DNA of 64,000 nt from an uncultured Bacteroidales bacterium (GCA_944326235.1 CALVDH010000007.1:1-64000), one strand, 5' to 3'; shown: positions 8,462 through 18,476, counted from the first letter of the stretch. Translations and numbers: made by a program. The notes: a model not told the origin generated them from the letters alone.

Positions 8462-9796
8462 ATGTCTGGAAAAATATTTAAGCGCAAAATTTACGAAAGG
8501 ATGCTCCGATGGAAACGGGAAAGCAACGGGCAAACGGCACTTCTGATAAAAGGAGCGCGTCGGATCGGGAAATCCACCATCGCGGAGGAGTTCGCCCGCA
8601 AGGAGTATAAGTCATGCATAATCATTGATTTCTCGATAGCGGATGATGCTGTCAAAGAGTTGTTCTCGCATATTTCCGATCTGGATTACTTCTTTTTGAG
8701 GATTCAGTCATTGTTCAATGTTTCGCTGTATGAACGTAAATCGGTTATCGTTTTCGATGAGGTCCAGCTCTGTCCTCCGGCCCGGCAGGCAATCAAGCAC
8801 CTCGTAAAAGACCACCGGTACGACTACATTGAAACCGGGTCGCTCCTATCGATAAAGAAAAACGTAAAAGGAATCGTGATTCCGAGCGAAGAAACCCGTA
8901 TCGCAATGTATCCGATGGACTTTGAAGAGTTTCTATGGGCCATTGACAAACCTCAGACTCACGGGCTGATAAAATACTCATATCAAAATTTCAAGCCACT
9001 TGGAGATGCCGTAAACCGTGATCTTATGCGCCTTTTCCGCCTGTACATGCTCATAGGAGGTATGCCACAGGCTGTCAGTGCCTACCTGGAATCCAATGAT
9101 TTCTCGGCCATAGACGCAGTAAAACGGAACATCCTGGAACTGTACATCGATGATTTCAGAAAAATCGACCCGTCAGGCCGCGCTTCCCGCCTGTTTGCCT
9201 CCATTCCCGCAGAACTCTCCCGCAATACAACCCGCTACAAAATAGGAAGCGTAATTGAAAATGCAACGGCAGCCAGACTCGGTGAACTGTTGATGGACAT
9301 GGCAGACTCCATGACAGTGAACTTTGCCTACCACGCCGATGATCCCGGTGTTGGTTTCTCCCTTCATGCCGACTACAATTACTTCAAGATGTTCCTTGCC
9401 GATACCGGATTGTTCGTCACACTCGCTTTCATGGACCGTGACTATACGGACAATGTAATATACCGTAAACTCCTTTCAGACAAACTCCCCACCGACTTGG
9501 GATATGTGTATGAAAACGCCATCGCCCAGATGTTGAAGAGTGCCGGTAATGAACTGTTTTACTACACATTCAAGGAGGAGGTCCGCAACTACGAGATAGA
9601 CTTTCTCATTTCGCGCAAAGACAAGATCTGTCCTGTCGAGATCAAGTCATCAGGCTACAACTCACATAAATCCCTCGATATGTTCCAGCATAAGTATTCA
9701 GCGAGGATTCTCAACCGGTATCTTCTCTACACTAAGGACCTGCGTAAAGACAAGGATGTTATCTGCCTTCCTGTATACATGGCGGATCTGCTGTAA
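8462..9796 (+). CDS. AAA_14/DUF4143 family ATPase, copy 1
   Basis: A 444-residue P-loop protein of unknown cellular role. The N-terminal AAA_14 domain has Walker A GARRIGKS (about 31-38) and Walker B VIVFDEVQ (about 96-103). The C-terminal DUF4143 region ends in a nuclease-like pattern, EIDFLI then PVEIKS (about 378-394). It resembles the PD-(D/E)XK core. The frame extends upstream to 8252 through the direct repeats, but the -7 box at 8430-8437 argues for the ATG at 8462. The stop lies inside a 24-bp sequence (9788-9811) that recurs at the end of the next DUF4143 gene. AT-rich codon use contrasts with the preceding B12 operon, consistent with acquisition by transfer. Confidence 0.88.
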   Translation: MSGKIFKRKIYERMLRWKRESNGQTALLIKGARRIGKSTIAEEFARKEYKSCIIIDFSIADDAVKELFSHISDLDYFFLRIQSLFNVSLYERKSVIVFDEVQLCPPARQAIKHLVKDHRYDYIETGSLLSIKKNVKGIVIPSEETRIAMYPMDFEEFLWAIDKPQTHGLIKYSYQNFKPLGDAVNRDLMRLFRLYMLIGGMPQAVSAYLESNDFSAIDAVKRNILELYIDDFRKIDPSGRASRLFASIPAELSRNTTRYKIGSVIENATAARLGELLMDMADSMTVNFAYHADDPGVGFSLHADYNYFKMFLADTGLFVTLAFMDRDYTDNVIYRKLLSDKLPTDLGYVYENAIAQMLKSAGNELFYYTFKEEVRNYEIDFLISRKDKICPVEIKSSGYNSHKSLDMFQHKYSARILNRYLLYTKDLRKDKDVICLPVYMADLL

Positions 9797-9811
9797 TTGG
9801 CGGAAATCCGC
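9788..9811. repeat. 24-bp direct repeat, left copy
   Basis: Begins CTGCTGTAATTGGCGGAAAT and ends CCGC. It recurs at 11026-11049 with one mismatch (A to G at the ninth base). Both copies contain the stop codon of a DUF4143 gene and the short palindrome GCGGAAATCCGC. The two copies bracket the second DUF4143 gene and its promoter repeats. Confidence 0.85.
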
Positions 9812-9825
9812 ATAGAGCAAACCCG

Positions 9826-9882
9826 ACTTTTGAGGATTACATTCCGAAAAAACAGCAACTTTTTAGGATTACATTCCGAAAA
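9826..9882. repeat. Two 25-bp direct repeats of 32-bp period upstream of DUF4143 gene 2
   Basis: Copies at 9826-9850 and 9858-9882 share AGGATTACATTCCGAAAA and differ at one base of 25. Their sequence is unrelated to the repeats before DUF4143 gene 1, but the arrangement is the same: tandem copies about three helical turns apart, ending just before the -7 box. They are likely operator sites. Confidence 0.85.
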
Positions 9883-9887
9883 GTTGC

Positions 9888-9895
9888 TATTTTTG
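9888..9895 (+). promoter_or_regulatory. -7 box of DUF4143 gene 2
   Basis: TATTTTTG matches TAnnTTTG, 17 bases before the ATG at 9913. No clear -33 box; the second direct repeat occupies that position. Confidence 0.5.
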
Positions 9896-9912
9896 TGTAA
9901 AATTCAGACGAT

Positions 9913-11034
9913 ATGATAACACGAGCCCTTACCGGCAGGATAATGGCCGGACTTAATGGCGGAAAAGCTGTAATCATTCTGGGGCCGAGGCAGGTGGGAA
10001 AAACCACACTGCTTAAGGACCTGTTCGGAAACGACAGCGGAACTCTCTTCCTGAGCGGAGACGAACAGGATGTCCGCCAGCTGTTTCAGAACATCACATC
10101 TACCCGTCTGAAAGCCGTCATCGGAGACAAGCAGACCTTGATTATCGACGAGGCCCAGCGGATAGATGACATAGGACTGAAACTAAAACTGATAGCTGAC
10201 TATATTCCAGAAGTCCGGCTGATTGCCACAGGCAGTTCTTCATTTGAGCTGGCCAGTAAAGTAAATGAACCGCTGACAGGCAGAAAATGGGAATACAGGA
10301 TGTACCCGCTCTCATTCGGCGAAATGGTAAAGGAGCACGGCCTGCTGGAAGAGAAGCGTCTTATCCCGCACAGGCTGGTATACGGCAGCTACCCTGAAGT
10401 AGTGACACATCCCGGCCAGGAGAAAGACTTGCTGATGATGCTCAGCGACAGCTACCTATATAAAGACATACTGCTGCTGGACAATATAAAGAAATCATCC
10501 GGACTCACCACACTGCTCCAGGCCCTTGCCTATCAAGTCGGTTCGCAAGTCTCATACAACGAACTGGGGCAGACCTGCGGCATGGATGCCAAGACCGTTG
10601 AGAAATACATAACGCTGTTGGAACAGTGCTTCGTCGTTTTCCGCCTCGGCTCATTCAGCCGCAATCTGAGGAACGAGCTGAAAAGCAGCAAAAAGATTTA
10701 TTTCTATGACAACGGCATCCGCAATGCCATAATCGCAGATTTTTCCCAGGCCGAAAGCCGCCGGGACATCGGTGCCCTCTGGGAGAACTATGCTATCTCC
10801 GAAAGGGTGAAACAGAACGCCTACACCTGTCACTGGTGCAATTCCTGGTTCTGGCGCACCAAAGAACAGTCAGAGATAGACTACATAGAGGAAAGCGACG
10901 GAAACCTGTCCGCCTTCGAATTCAAATGGAATCCCGGTGCCCGGCACCGCACTCCCTCCTCCTTCCTCAAAGCCTACCCCGGCAGCAACCTCAAAGTCAT
11001 CACTCCGTACAACATCGAGGACTTCCTGCTGTAG
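9913..11034 (+). CDS. AAA_14/DUF4143 family ATPase, copy 2
   Basis: A 373-residue P-loop protein, same family as its upstream neighbour but only distantly similar. Walker A GPRQVGKT is at about 24-31, Walker B TLIIDEAQ at about 76-83. The sensor-like ATGSSSFEL follows, and the C-terminal nuclease-like pair is EIDYI with FEFKW. The whole unit from 9812 to 11049, including its two promoter repeats, lies between 24-bp direct repeats, as expected of an inserted or duplicated cassette. Function unknown. The family is often described as mobile-like accessory ATPases. The next gene has its own promoter starting 15 bases after the stop. Confidence 0.88.
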   Translation: MITRALTGRIMAGLNGGKAVIILGPRQVGKTTLLKDLFGNDSGTLFLSGDEQDVRQLFQNITSTRLKAVIGDKQTLIIDEAQRIDDIGLKLKLIADYIPEVRLIATGSSSFELASKVNEPLTGRKWEYRMYPLSFGEMVKEHGLLEEKRLIPHRLVYGSYPEVVTHPGQEKDLLMMLSDSYLYKDILLLDNIKKSSGLTTLLQALAYQVGSQVSYNELGQTCGMDAKTVEKYITLLEQCFVVFRLGSFSRNLRNELKSSKKIYFYDNGIRNAIIADFSQAESRRDIGALWENYAISERVKQNAYTCHWCNSWFWRTKEQSEIDYIEESDGNLSAFEFKWNPGARHRTPSSFLKAYPGSNLKVITPYNIEDFLL

Positions 11035-11049
11035 TTGGCGGAAATCCGC
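11026..11049. repeat. 24-bp direct repeat, right copy
   Basis: Matches 9788-9811 at 23 of 24 positions. It contains the TAG stop of DUF4143 gene 2 and abuts the -7 box (11050-11057) of the next gene. It is therefore shared between the end of one unit and the promoter of another. Confidence 0.85.
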
Positions 11050-11057
11050 TATCTTTG
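11050..11057 (+). promoter_or_regulatory. -7 box directly upstream of the TPR-HTH start
   Basis: TATCTTTG, followed by only four bases before the ATG at 11062. If used, the transcript would be leaderless or nearly so. Confidence 0.5.
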
Positions 11058-11061
11058 CCGC

Positions 11062-12747
11062 ATGAAACACCTGCGTTATATCTGGATATTTCTGTTTACG
11101 TCCGCCAGTCTGCTCCTCATCAGCTGCACGGACAAGCCGCATATAAAGGCCGTTCTCGACAAGGCCGAGGAAGTGATGGAGACGGAGGACCCTGCAGTGG
11201 TCTACGCCATGCTGGACAGCATCAACACCGAAGATCTGAGCACCAGACGCCTCAAGGCCCGATACGCTCTGCTCTACTCCCAGGCCTTGGACAAAAATTA
11301 CATAGACCTGACCACCGACAGCATCATCCGCCCGGCCGTCAAGTACTACAGGCATCACGGCAGCGCGGAGGACAAGCTCAAGACGCTCTACTACCTCGGA
11401 AGGATAAAGGAAAACGCCGGAGACAATGAGGGCACTATGCGCTGCTACATAGAAGCTGAGAGATATGTACATCGGAATGAGAACCTTTTAATGTCGGGAC
11501 GGCTTTATTCTGCTAAGAAAGCCATATACTATCAACTATACCAATTTCACGATGCTGAGGACAATGCGGTTAAGGCCGCTTCCTTCTTTAAAAATGCAGG
11601 GGACACCTCCCGTTATGCTAAAGAGTTGTCCGCTGCCCTCAATACAAGTTTGATTCTGAATGACACTGCCGGCCAGGCAGCATACATTGAAGAGTTGAAA
11701 CAATTGATACCCATTATGACAGAACCTGTTAAAAGTGCTTTCTACAGCACTCTCCTCAGTGCCATCCCGACCGATTCGACTGCAACTATAAAGGCAACCA
11801 TAAATGAGTACATTTCTACGATAAAAAAAACAGATGCTATTGATTGGCTGTCTGTTGCTTTGGCATACTGGGAAATAGATTATATTGACTCAGCGCTCAG
11901 TGCTGTCGGGCGATACCCTCTATACGAAAAACGGCACACGTCAGAACAGCGTTATTATCTGGCATCAGCCTACATTCATGAAAGTAATGGTGACACCATA
12001 CAGGCTTACGACTACCTGAAGCAGTATGTACAACTTGATACCGAAGAAAGACAGGGTATCTACAATGATGATACCAAATACGAAGATGAGAAATTTGATG
12101 CGGAACTGAAAAGGATAAAACTCACTTACAGTTTAATTATCGCTATTCTCGGAGCCATACTGACCGGAACTATATTGATGCTGACACTTAGAAAAACAAA
12201 AAAAAGAGAAAAGAACCTGGAACACAGCAAGCTGCAGCTGGAAAACACTCAAAAGAAACTTGAAAAAGACAATCTGGATCTTCAGGTAAAATACGAAAAT
12301 ACACTGGCCGAATTTGTGAAAAACAGCAAAAACAGTGAAATGCTCCGCAACAAGATAGAATACAGAATGTCACTATTTCATAAACTGGTTGCCTCATATA
12401 TTACCCACGACGGACTGAGCAAACCGGTGGAGAAAGAACTCAATTCGTTAGTTGCGGATAAAAACATCCTTATGCAAAATCTTAGGGACTACATGTCAGC
12501 CATGTACCCGCAACTTATTTCTTTCTTAAAAGAAAAACAACTCAGTGAACAGGAAATCGACATCTGCAACCTGTATCTGATAGGGCTTCGCGGCAAGGAA
12601 ATCGGTCATTATCTCAATATTTCCCGTCACTACATCATCAGCAGCGACATCCGCAAAAAACTCGGTCTCACCGAGCACGACACAAATATAGACATCTATC
12701 TTATCCAACTTCGCAATCAACTGCACGAACGTAAGACCTCTGACTGA
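11062..12747 (+). CDS. Membrane-anchored TPR protein with C-terminal LuxR-like HTH
   Basis: A 561-residue protein of a common Bacteroidetes regulator type. It has an N-terminal signal with a possible lipobox (LISC), then helical TPR-like repeats to about residue 350. A single membrane segment starts LIIAILGAILTG (about 355-375). A long charged coiled coil follows (about 378-430), then a C-terminal LuxR-like HTH (about 493-550, LSEQEIDICNLYLIGLRGKE). The TPR part should be periplasmic and the HTH cytoplasmic, so it could pass an envelope signal to DNA. Likely targets are the three small envelope genes downstream, which run in the same direction. The ATG at 11062 starts a clean signal peptide. 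DNA binding is inferred from the fold only. Confidence 0.82.
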   Translation: MKHLRYIWIFLFTSASLLLISCTDKPHIKAVLDKAEEVMETEDPAVVYAMLDSINTEDLSTRRLKARYALLYSQALDKNYIDLTTDSIIRPAVKYYRHHGSAEDKLKTLYYLGRIKENAGDNEGTMRCYIEAERYVHRNENLLMSGRLYSAKKAIYYQLYQFHDAEDNAVKAASFFKNAGDTSRYAKELSAALNTSLILNDTAGQAAYIEELKQLIPIMTEPVKSAFYSTLLSAIPTDSTATIKATINEYISTIKKTDAIDWLSVALAYWEIDYIDSALSAVGRYPLYEKRHTSEQRYYLASAYIHESNGDTIQAYDYLKQYVQLDTEERQGIYNDDTKYEDEKFDAELKRIKLTYSLIIAILGAILTGTILMLTLRKTKKREKNLEHSKLQLENTQKKLEKDNLDLQVKYENTLAEFVKNSKNSEMLRNKIEYRMSLFHKLVASYITHDGLSKPVEKELNSLVADKNILMQNLRDYMSAMYPQLISFLKEKQLSEQEIDICNLYLIGLRGKEIGHYLNISRHYIISSDIRKKLGLTEHDTNIDIYLIQLRNQLHERKTSD

Positions 12748-12852
12748 CAATATTAAACTTTTCCTACATTTTATTTACAGACATAGTTGATTATCTTATT
12801 TTTACAGCACTGCGTGTAAAACTTTTCTTTCTTTTGTAAAATTTTTCACTGA

Positions 12853-12860
12853 TAATTTTG
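12853..12860 (+). promoter_or_regulatory. -7 box of the DUF3244 gene
   Basis: TAATTTTG, 20 bases before the ATG at 12881, in an AT-rich 133-base gap. A TTTG at 12833-12836 is slightly too close to be an ideal -33 box. Confidence 0.45.
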
Positions 12861-12880
12861 TGCGCAAAATTTAATCAAGT

Positions 12881-13252
12881 ATGAAGCACATTATTATCCT
12901 CACTACATTAATTTTATTTTCTGCACTGTTGAACGCAGAAGAGAACAAAAACATTGATTTGATTGTCAAAGAAAATTCAACAAGTATAAAAGGAGACAGA
13001 ACAGCAAATTATATAATTGAAGCTTTCTACCTCAGCATAGAAAACATAATCCACATTCATTGCTCCGGGACTAAAGAAACCAAATTGTATATTCTCAATA
13101 CATACGGAGACATCATAAATTCTTCAAGCTCCTACTGCGGTGATATAGAGTCCTCAATACAACTTGACGTACCTGATATCAAGGGCAAATATTTTATAGT
13201 AATAGAATCTCCTGTTGCGTATGCCTATGGTACTTTTTCAATAATAAAATAA
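12881..13252 (+). CDS. DUF3244-like small secreted protein
   Basis: A 123-residue protein with an N-terminal signal peptide (cleavage after LLNA) and a single small beta-sandwich-like domain. Its C-terminal strands read GKYFIVIESPVAYAYGTFSI. Short secreted DUF3244 proteins are common in Bacteroidetes and often lie near TPR-HTH regulators, as here. No catalytic residues are evident. AT-rich compared with the window average. Role unknown; envelope or secreted. Confidence 0.65.
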   Translation: MKHIIILTTLILFSALLNAEENKNIDLIVKENSTSIKGDRTANYIIEAFYLSIENIIHIHCSGTKETKLYILNTYGDIINSSSSYCGDIESSIQLDVPDIKGKYFIVIESPVAYAYGTFSIIK

Positions 13253-13271
13253 ATTAATCAAACCAATTATT

Positions 13272-13802
13272 ATGTTAAAACAATTTTCCCGATTTAAAAT
13301 TTTATTCACTTGCATTGCCGCTATCATGATACTGGCTTCCTGCGAAGGAAGCAGAAGCATCCCTACAGTGTACAAGGCTACTATTGACAGTGAGGATGTC
13401 GGGTTCCCATTCTCCGGAGCAGATAAGGAAAAAGTGGACAAATACGCCGAATTCGATGCTTCAGGCCGCTACATACGCAACATTTACCATATAGAAAATG
13501 ATATGCTGCCGATACTGCGCGTCACTGTAACCGACATCACCAAAGGGGAAAGGACAATGTTTTCATCAGATGAAATAGACATTTCCTACATTTCATCAGA
13601 CGGTATCAGCTACTCGCTGGACAAGGATGACGAGAGCAATGATGTACCTTGCTTCCTGATGATAAACAAGGAGGACCGGGACATCATCTCAATGGAGATA
13701 CGGTGTGCTACACTGGTCCCTGACAGCGGAGAAGGCATGCCTGTATCCATTGACTACGGAAAGATCGAGGCCGTTCTGCGGCATCATACCATAACACGTT
13801 AA
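13272..13802 (+). CDS. Hypothetical lipoprotein
   Basis: A 176-residue protein with an SPII signal (lipobox ILASC, Cys about residue 24). I do not recognise the family. The mature part is acidic and beta-rich, without Cys pairs or obvious active-site motifs. It lies 19 bases after the DUF3244 gene and 10 bases before an outer-membrane barrel gene, so all three are probably one envelope operon controlled with the TPR-HTH regulator. Confidence 0.65.
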   Translation: MLKQFSRFKILFTCIAAIMILASCEGSRSIPTVYKATIDSEDVGFPFSGADKEKVDKYAEFDASGRYIRNIYHIENDMLPILRVTVTDITKGERTMFSSDEIDISYISSDGISYSLDKDDESNDVPCFLMINKEDRDIISMEIRCATLVPDSGEGMPVSIDYGKIEAVLRHHTITR

Positions 13803-13812
13803 TTTCCATACC

Positions 13813-14340
13813 ATGAAAAAGTTTTCTGCTATCTTAATGACTATTCTGCTGGGCATTGCACCTCTGAACTATGCTTCCGCAAGGGAGAAGCACGTCCAGT
13901 TTCCCGAGAAGAAAGTACTGCGGTATCAAGGAGAGTTCAGCCTGACCGGAGGCGCTACCAGCTACAGTATCAACTTCGGAGCCGACATTCTCAACGGCAT
14001 AAGGTTCAATCCCTATCTCTACGCCGGTGTAGGTGTGGGGCTTGAAGTGGGTGTTGCAGAGTGGACAGCACCTATCTACCTTAACATCAAAGGATATGCT
14101 CCCATCTCGAAAAGAGTGAATATGTACCTTGGTACGGACATCGGAGTCAAACACTGGCTGGGATACTCCATCTCCCGCTTCTATGCCGGTCCGGAATTCG
14201 GATTCAACTTCGAGTTCGGCAAGCGGATGGGCATAAACCTGGGCATCCAGTATGATATCTGGTGCATCCCGCTGACAGTGGACGATGTGGAGGTGGGCAA
14301 TCTCAATACATTCGGCATCGTTCTTGGTCTGGTATTCTAG
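13813..14340 (+). CDS. Small outer-membrane beta-barrel protein
   Basis: A 175-residue protein with a signal peptide (cleavage after ASA). The mature sequence alternates amphipathic strands and glycine-rich turns, such as YLYAGVGVGLEVGV and YAGPEFGFNFEFG. It ends in a hydrophobic strand with terminal Phe (GIVLGLVF), the usual BAM signal. An eight-stranded porin-like fold is likely; the substrate is unknown. It closes the envelope operon; a strong hairpin follows. Confidence 0.7.
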   Translation: MKKFSAILMTILLGIAPLNYASAREKHVQFPEKKVLRYQGEFSLTGGATSYSINFGADILNGIRFNPYLYAGVGVGLEVGVAEWTAPIYLNIKGYAPISKRVNMYLGTDIGVKHWLGYSISRFYAGPEFGFNFEFGKRMGINLGIQYDIWCIPLTVDDVEVGNLNTFGIVLGLVF

Positions 14341-14347
14341 TTATACA

Positions 14348-14397
14348 ACGATGCGCTCCCGAAGCTATCTCGCAATAAGCTTTCGGGAGCGCATCGT
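14348..14397. terminator. Strong hairpin between convergent genes
   Basis: A 19-base arm (14348-14366) pairs with 14378-14397 with a single bulged base. The stem core is GATGCGCTCCCGAA. It is followed by TCATTTTAAT on the plus side. It lies between the barrel gene and the convergent fucosidase gene, so probably serves both. Confidence 0.7.
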
Positions 14398-14477
14398 CAT
14401 TTTAATCGCCTGATATTCTGCAAAATCATCTTTACGGACGCTCCTCAACGCAGCGGGCGGCCTGGTGTCAGGGAGGA

Positions 14478-15827
14478 CTACCTGAAAGTCACCTCGACGA
14501 TGTAGTCGGGCACGTCGGCAGGCATGTCCTCGGGCAGGGTGATGAAAAGGCCTTCCTTGTACTGCTTGAAGGCGAGCTTCACATCCGAGGAGCCGTAAGG
14601 TGTGACTGAAGCGACTTTCCGGCCGTCCTTGTAGGGCACGTAGATCTGGCCGTCAGCTGCGGCCTTGAAGGCGTCGGCGGGGAAGACGTGCAGCCACATC
14701 CGGTCGTCCTTATGGGTGGTCACGCCCCAGGGCTGGGGTTTCACGAGGGTGCTGCGGGTGCCGTAGATGGTCTCGCCGTAGGTGCCGAGCCACTCGCCCA
14801 TTGCGGCTAAGCGCTCGAGGGCCGCGGCAGGGATGTTGCCGTCGGGCTGGGGGCCTACGTTGAGCAGCAGGTTGGCGTCACGGCCGGCGGTGGAGACGAG
14901 GTAGCGGATGAGCTCGTCCACACTCTTGTAGTTCTGGTCGGTCATGCGGTAGCCCCAGGAGCCGTTCATGGTCTGGCAGGTCTCGAGAGGGAGGGTCGTG
15001 CTGACTCCGCCGCTGTGCCATCCGGCCGTATTCTCGCCGGGGATGTCGCGCTCGAATATCTGGATGTTCTCACCGGGATAGGGAGTGATGTGATGGTTGT
15101 TGCCGATCAGGCACCCGGGCTGGAGCTCATGAATCAGCGGGTACAGCTCGTCGTAACGGTAGTCGAGAGGCTGCTCCCACTCCTCATGGTCCCAGTTGCC
15201 GTCAAACCAGATGCAGCCCACATTGCCGTAGCGGGTCAGCAGCTCGGTCAGCTGGCACTTCATGAAATCAAAATAAGTGTCGGGGTCGGTGGCCTCGGGC
15301 CGGCCCGTGCCCTGACCGGTACGTCCGCGCGGCGCATCGGTGCGGCCCCAGTCGATCAGCGAGTAGTAGAAATGCAGGGGCATGTCCTGACGCTCGCACT
15401 CGGCCGCCAGCTCGGCGATGATATCGCGCCTGAACGGGGTCGCGTCCATGATGTCGTAGTCAGTGCATTTGCTGTCGAACATCGAGAAACCGTCGTGATG
15501 ACGTGTCGTGATGCAGATGTACTTGGCTCCGGCGGCCTTGACGGCACTCACCCACTCAGCCGCATCGAAGTCCGCAGGATAGAAGCCCCCGGCCATCTTG
15601 CTGTACTCCTCGTGAGTCAGGCCGTTGTAGTTCAGGGCCCACTCGCCCTGACCGTACATGGAGTAAATACCCCAGTGAATGAATATTCCGAACCGGTTCT
15701 CCCGGAACTGCTCCTGCGCCTTGACAATCTCGGGCGAAGGCTGATAGTTCTCCTGCGCCGAGGCAGAAGAGGCTGCGGCAGCTGCCAGCAGGGACAGGAC
15801 CGCAATGGACAGTAGATGCTTTTTCAT
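14478..15827 (-). CDS. Secreted alpha-L-fucosidase, GH29 family
   Basis: Hydrolyses terminal alpha-L-fucose from host or plant glycans, in the periplasm or at the surface. At 449 residues with a signal peptide (cleavage after ASA), it has the GH29 hallmarks FGIFIHWG, ITTRHHDGF and CIWFDGNW. The Asp of the last motif (about residue 209) is the expected nucleophile. The segment LLLNVGPQPDGNIP is also typical. The gene starts 15 bases downstream of the ThiL-like gene on the same strand, so the two may be co-transcribed despite unrelated roles. Exact linkage preference cannot be read from the sequence. Confidence 0.9.
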   Translation of the reverse strand: MKKHLLSIAVLSLLAAAAASSASAQENYQPSPEIVKAQEQFRENRFGIFIHWGIYSMYGQGEWALNYNGLTHEEYSKMAGGFYPADFDAAEWVSAVKAAGAKYICITTRHHDGFSMFDSKCTDYDIMDATPFRRDIIAELAAECERQDMPLHFYYSLIDWGRTDAPRGRTGQGTGRPEATDPDTYFDFMKCQLTELLTRYGNVGCIWFDGNWDHEEWEQPLDYRYDELYPLIHELQPGCLIGNNHHITPYPGENIQIFERDIPGENTAGWHSGGVSTTLPLETCQTMNGSWGYRMTDQNYKSVDELIRYLVSTAGRDANLLLNVGPQPDGNIPAAALERLAAMGEWLGTYGETIYGTRSTLVKPQPWGVTTHKDDRMWLHVFPADAFKAAADGQIYVPYKDGRKVASVTPYGSSDVKLAFKQYKEGLFITLPEDMPADVPDYIVEVTFR

Positions 15828-15842
15828 TGTATTTCAGTAAAA

Positions 15843-16847
15843 TTATTGTTCGTAGCCCTGGGCATGGATACCTATCTCCGCTCCCTCGGGGGTGACGAGG
15901 ACCTCTCCTACTTCCGGACGGGCAAGGTGGCCGATGATGTCCCAGTCCTGGAAGTCATGGCGGAGAGTTTCATGGAACTCGAGGGGGACAATATACAGGA
16001 GGCGGTAGTCATCCCCACCATTGACGGCGGCAGTAATGGGGTCGAGGTTCAGTTCCTGCGCCATCTCGAATGTCTTGGAGGCAATCGGAATCTTCCCTAC
16101 GTAAATCTTGACTCCGAGGCCCGTATCGGCGGCAATGCGCTTGGCGGCGTCACCCAGTCCGCGGCTGACAAAATACCCTCCGCATGGGACAATCCCCGCC
16201 TCGGCGAAGCGTCCCGGCACGGCAGGCTTCAGGTAGGGGCTGAGGTATTCGCCCACGATGTATTTGTACTGCGTAAGGTCCGGCTGCTTGGGCGCCGTCC
16301 CGGCGGGAGTACCCTCGAATGCGGCCTTCTCCCTTTCTAAAACGTGCAGTCCCATATAGGCCGCACCCAGGTCACCGCTGAGCACCAGAAGGTCCTTCGA
16401 CTGAGCATTTTTCCGTTTCTGAGCAACTTCTTTCCCGGCGGAGCCCCAGGCCGCGATGCTCACCACCATTCCGGCCGCAGAAGGGATAAGGTCGAGGCCC
16501 AGATGCGCCGCACCGTGCTCCTTGGCGGCTGCGGAGATGCCCTCCCAGAGATCCTGCACGTCCTCAACCGAGAAGCGGTTGGACAGGGCCACCGTGACAT
16601 CCATTCCCTGGGGAGCGCTCATGCGGGCGTAGAGCTCTCCGATGACGTTCAGGGCCAGCTTGTGCCCGAGATGCCGCAGAGGATTGTACGTCAGGTCGAA
16701 ATCCACCTTTTCCATGAATACCTTGTGAACCGTGCTGAAGTCCCCGTCGCCGGAGAACGCGCAGCCCCGCTCATTGGTCCGGCCGCTGCCCTCGAAGAGC
16801 CGCGACAGGAGTGCCTGCTTGCCTATTGATGATATTTCCGTTGCCAT
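15843..16847 (-). CDS. ThiL-like (AIR synthase-related) protein with degraded catalytic motifs
   Basis: A 334-residue protein clearly related to thiamine-monophosphate kinase by length and conserved segments (FDLTYNPLRHLGHK, ALSNRFSVEDVQ, SGDLGAAYMGL, NGGDDYRLLY). The ThiL signatures that hold ATP and Mg are eroded, however. GDDAA is replaced by GDGDFST, the TTD before the HFDL block by KVF, and NxSDxxAM by NVIGELYAR. GGDTT is replaced by GLDLIPS and DISDGL by VSRGLGD. It is therefore probably not an active kinase, or it uses a changed site. It may be a pseudoenzyme paralogue. It is divergent from sufB and precedes the fucosidase gene. Annotating it simply as thiL would be unsafe. Confidence 0.75.
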   Translation of the reverse strand: MATEISSIGKQALLSRLFEGSGRTNERGCAFSGDGDFSTVHKVFMEKVDFDLTYNPLRHLGHKLALNVIGELYARMSAPQGMDVTVALSNRFSVEDVQDLWEGISAAAKEHGAAHLGLDLIPSAAGMVVSIAAWGSAGKEVAQKRKNAQSKDLLVLSGDLGAAYMGLHVLEREKAAFEGTPAGTAPKQPDLTQYKYIVGEYLSPYLKPAVPGRFAEAGIVPCGGYFVSRGLGDAAKRIAADTGLGVKIYVGKIPIASKTFEMAQELNLDPITAAVNGGDDYRLLYIVPLEFHETLRHDFQDWDIIGHLARPEVGEVLVTPEGAEIGIHAQGYEQ

Positions 16848-16888
16848 TGTCCTTTTATATTATCCCCGCTAAGGTAACAAAAATTCTC

Positions 16889-16896
16889 TATCTTTG
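16889..16896 (+). promoter_or_regulatory. -7 box of sufB
   Basis: TATCTTTG, 33 bases before the sufB ATG at 16930. This excludes a start at the in-frame TTG inside the box. Confidence 0.6.
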
Positions 16897-16929
16897 CGGT
16901 CTGACTTTTGCAAAAAGCACGGATTGACC

Positions 16930-18366
<1,437 letters not shown>

Positions 18367-18461
18367 CAATTTGTCGCTTATAGCGTTGATTTTCAAGAAC
18401 TTCGTGACAATTTGGCGGAAAAATGCGACATTCCGTCAAGCCTCCGCGTGCCAAAGCCCCC

Positions 18462-18476
18462 TGGTCCACAATTTGC
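18462..18476 (+). promoter_or_regulatory. Sigma-54-like -24/-12 site upstream of hsp20
   Basis: TGGTCCACAATTTGC fits TGGCAC-N5-TTGC in spacing, with GG and GC elements 12 apart and two mismatches at -22/-21. No TAnnTTTG box precedes hsp20. ACAATTTG occurs three times in this leader (18366, 18407, 18468). A matching site precedes groES. Inference from pattern only. Confidence 0.4.
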
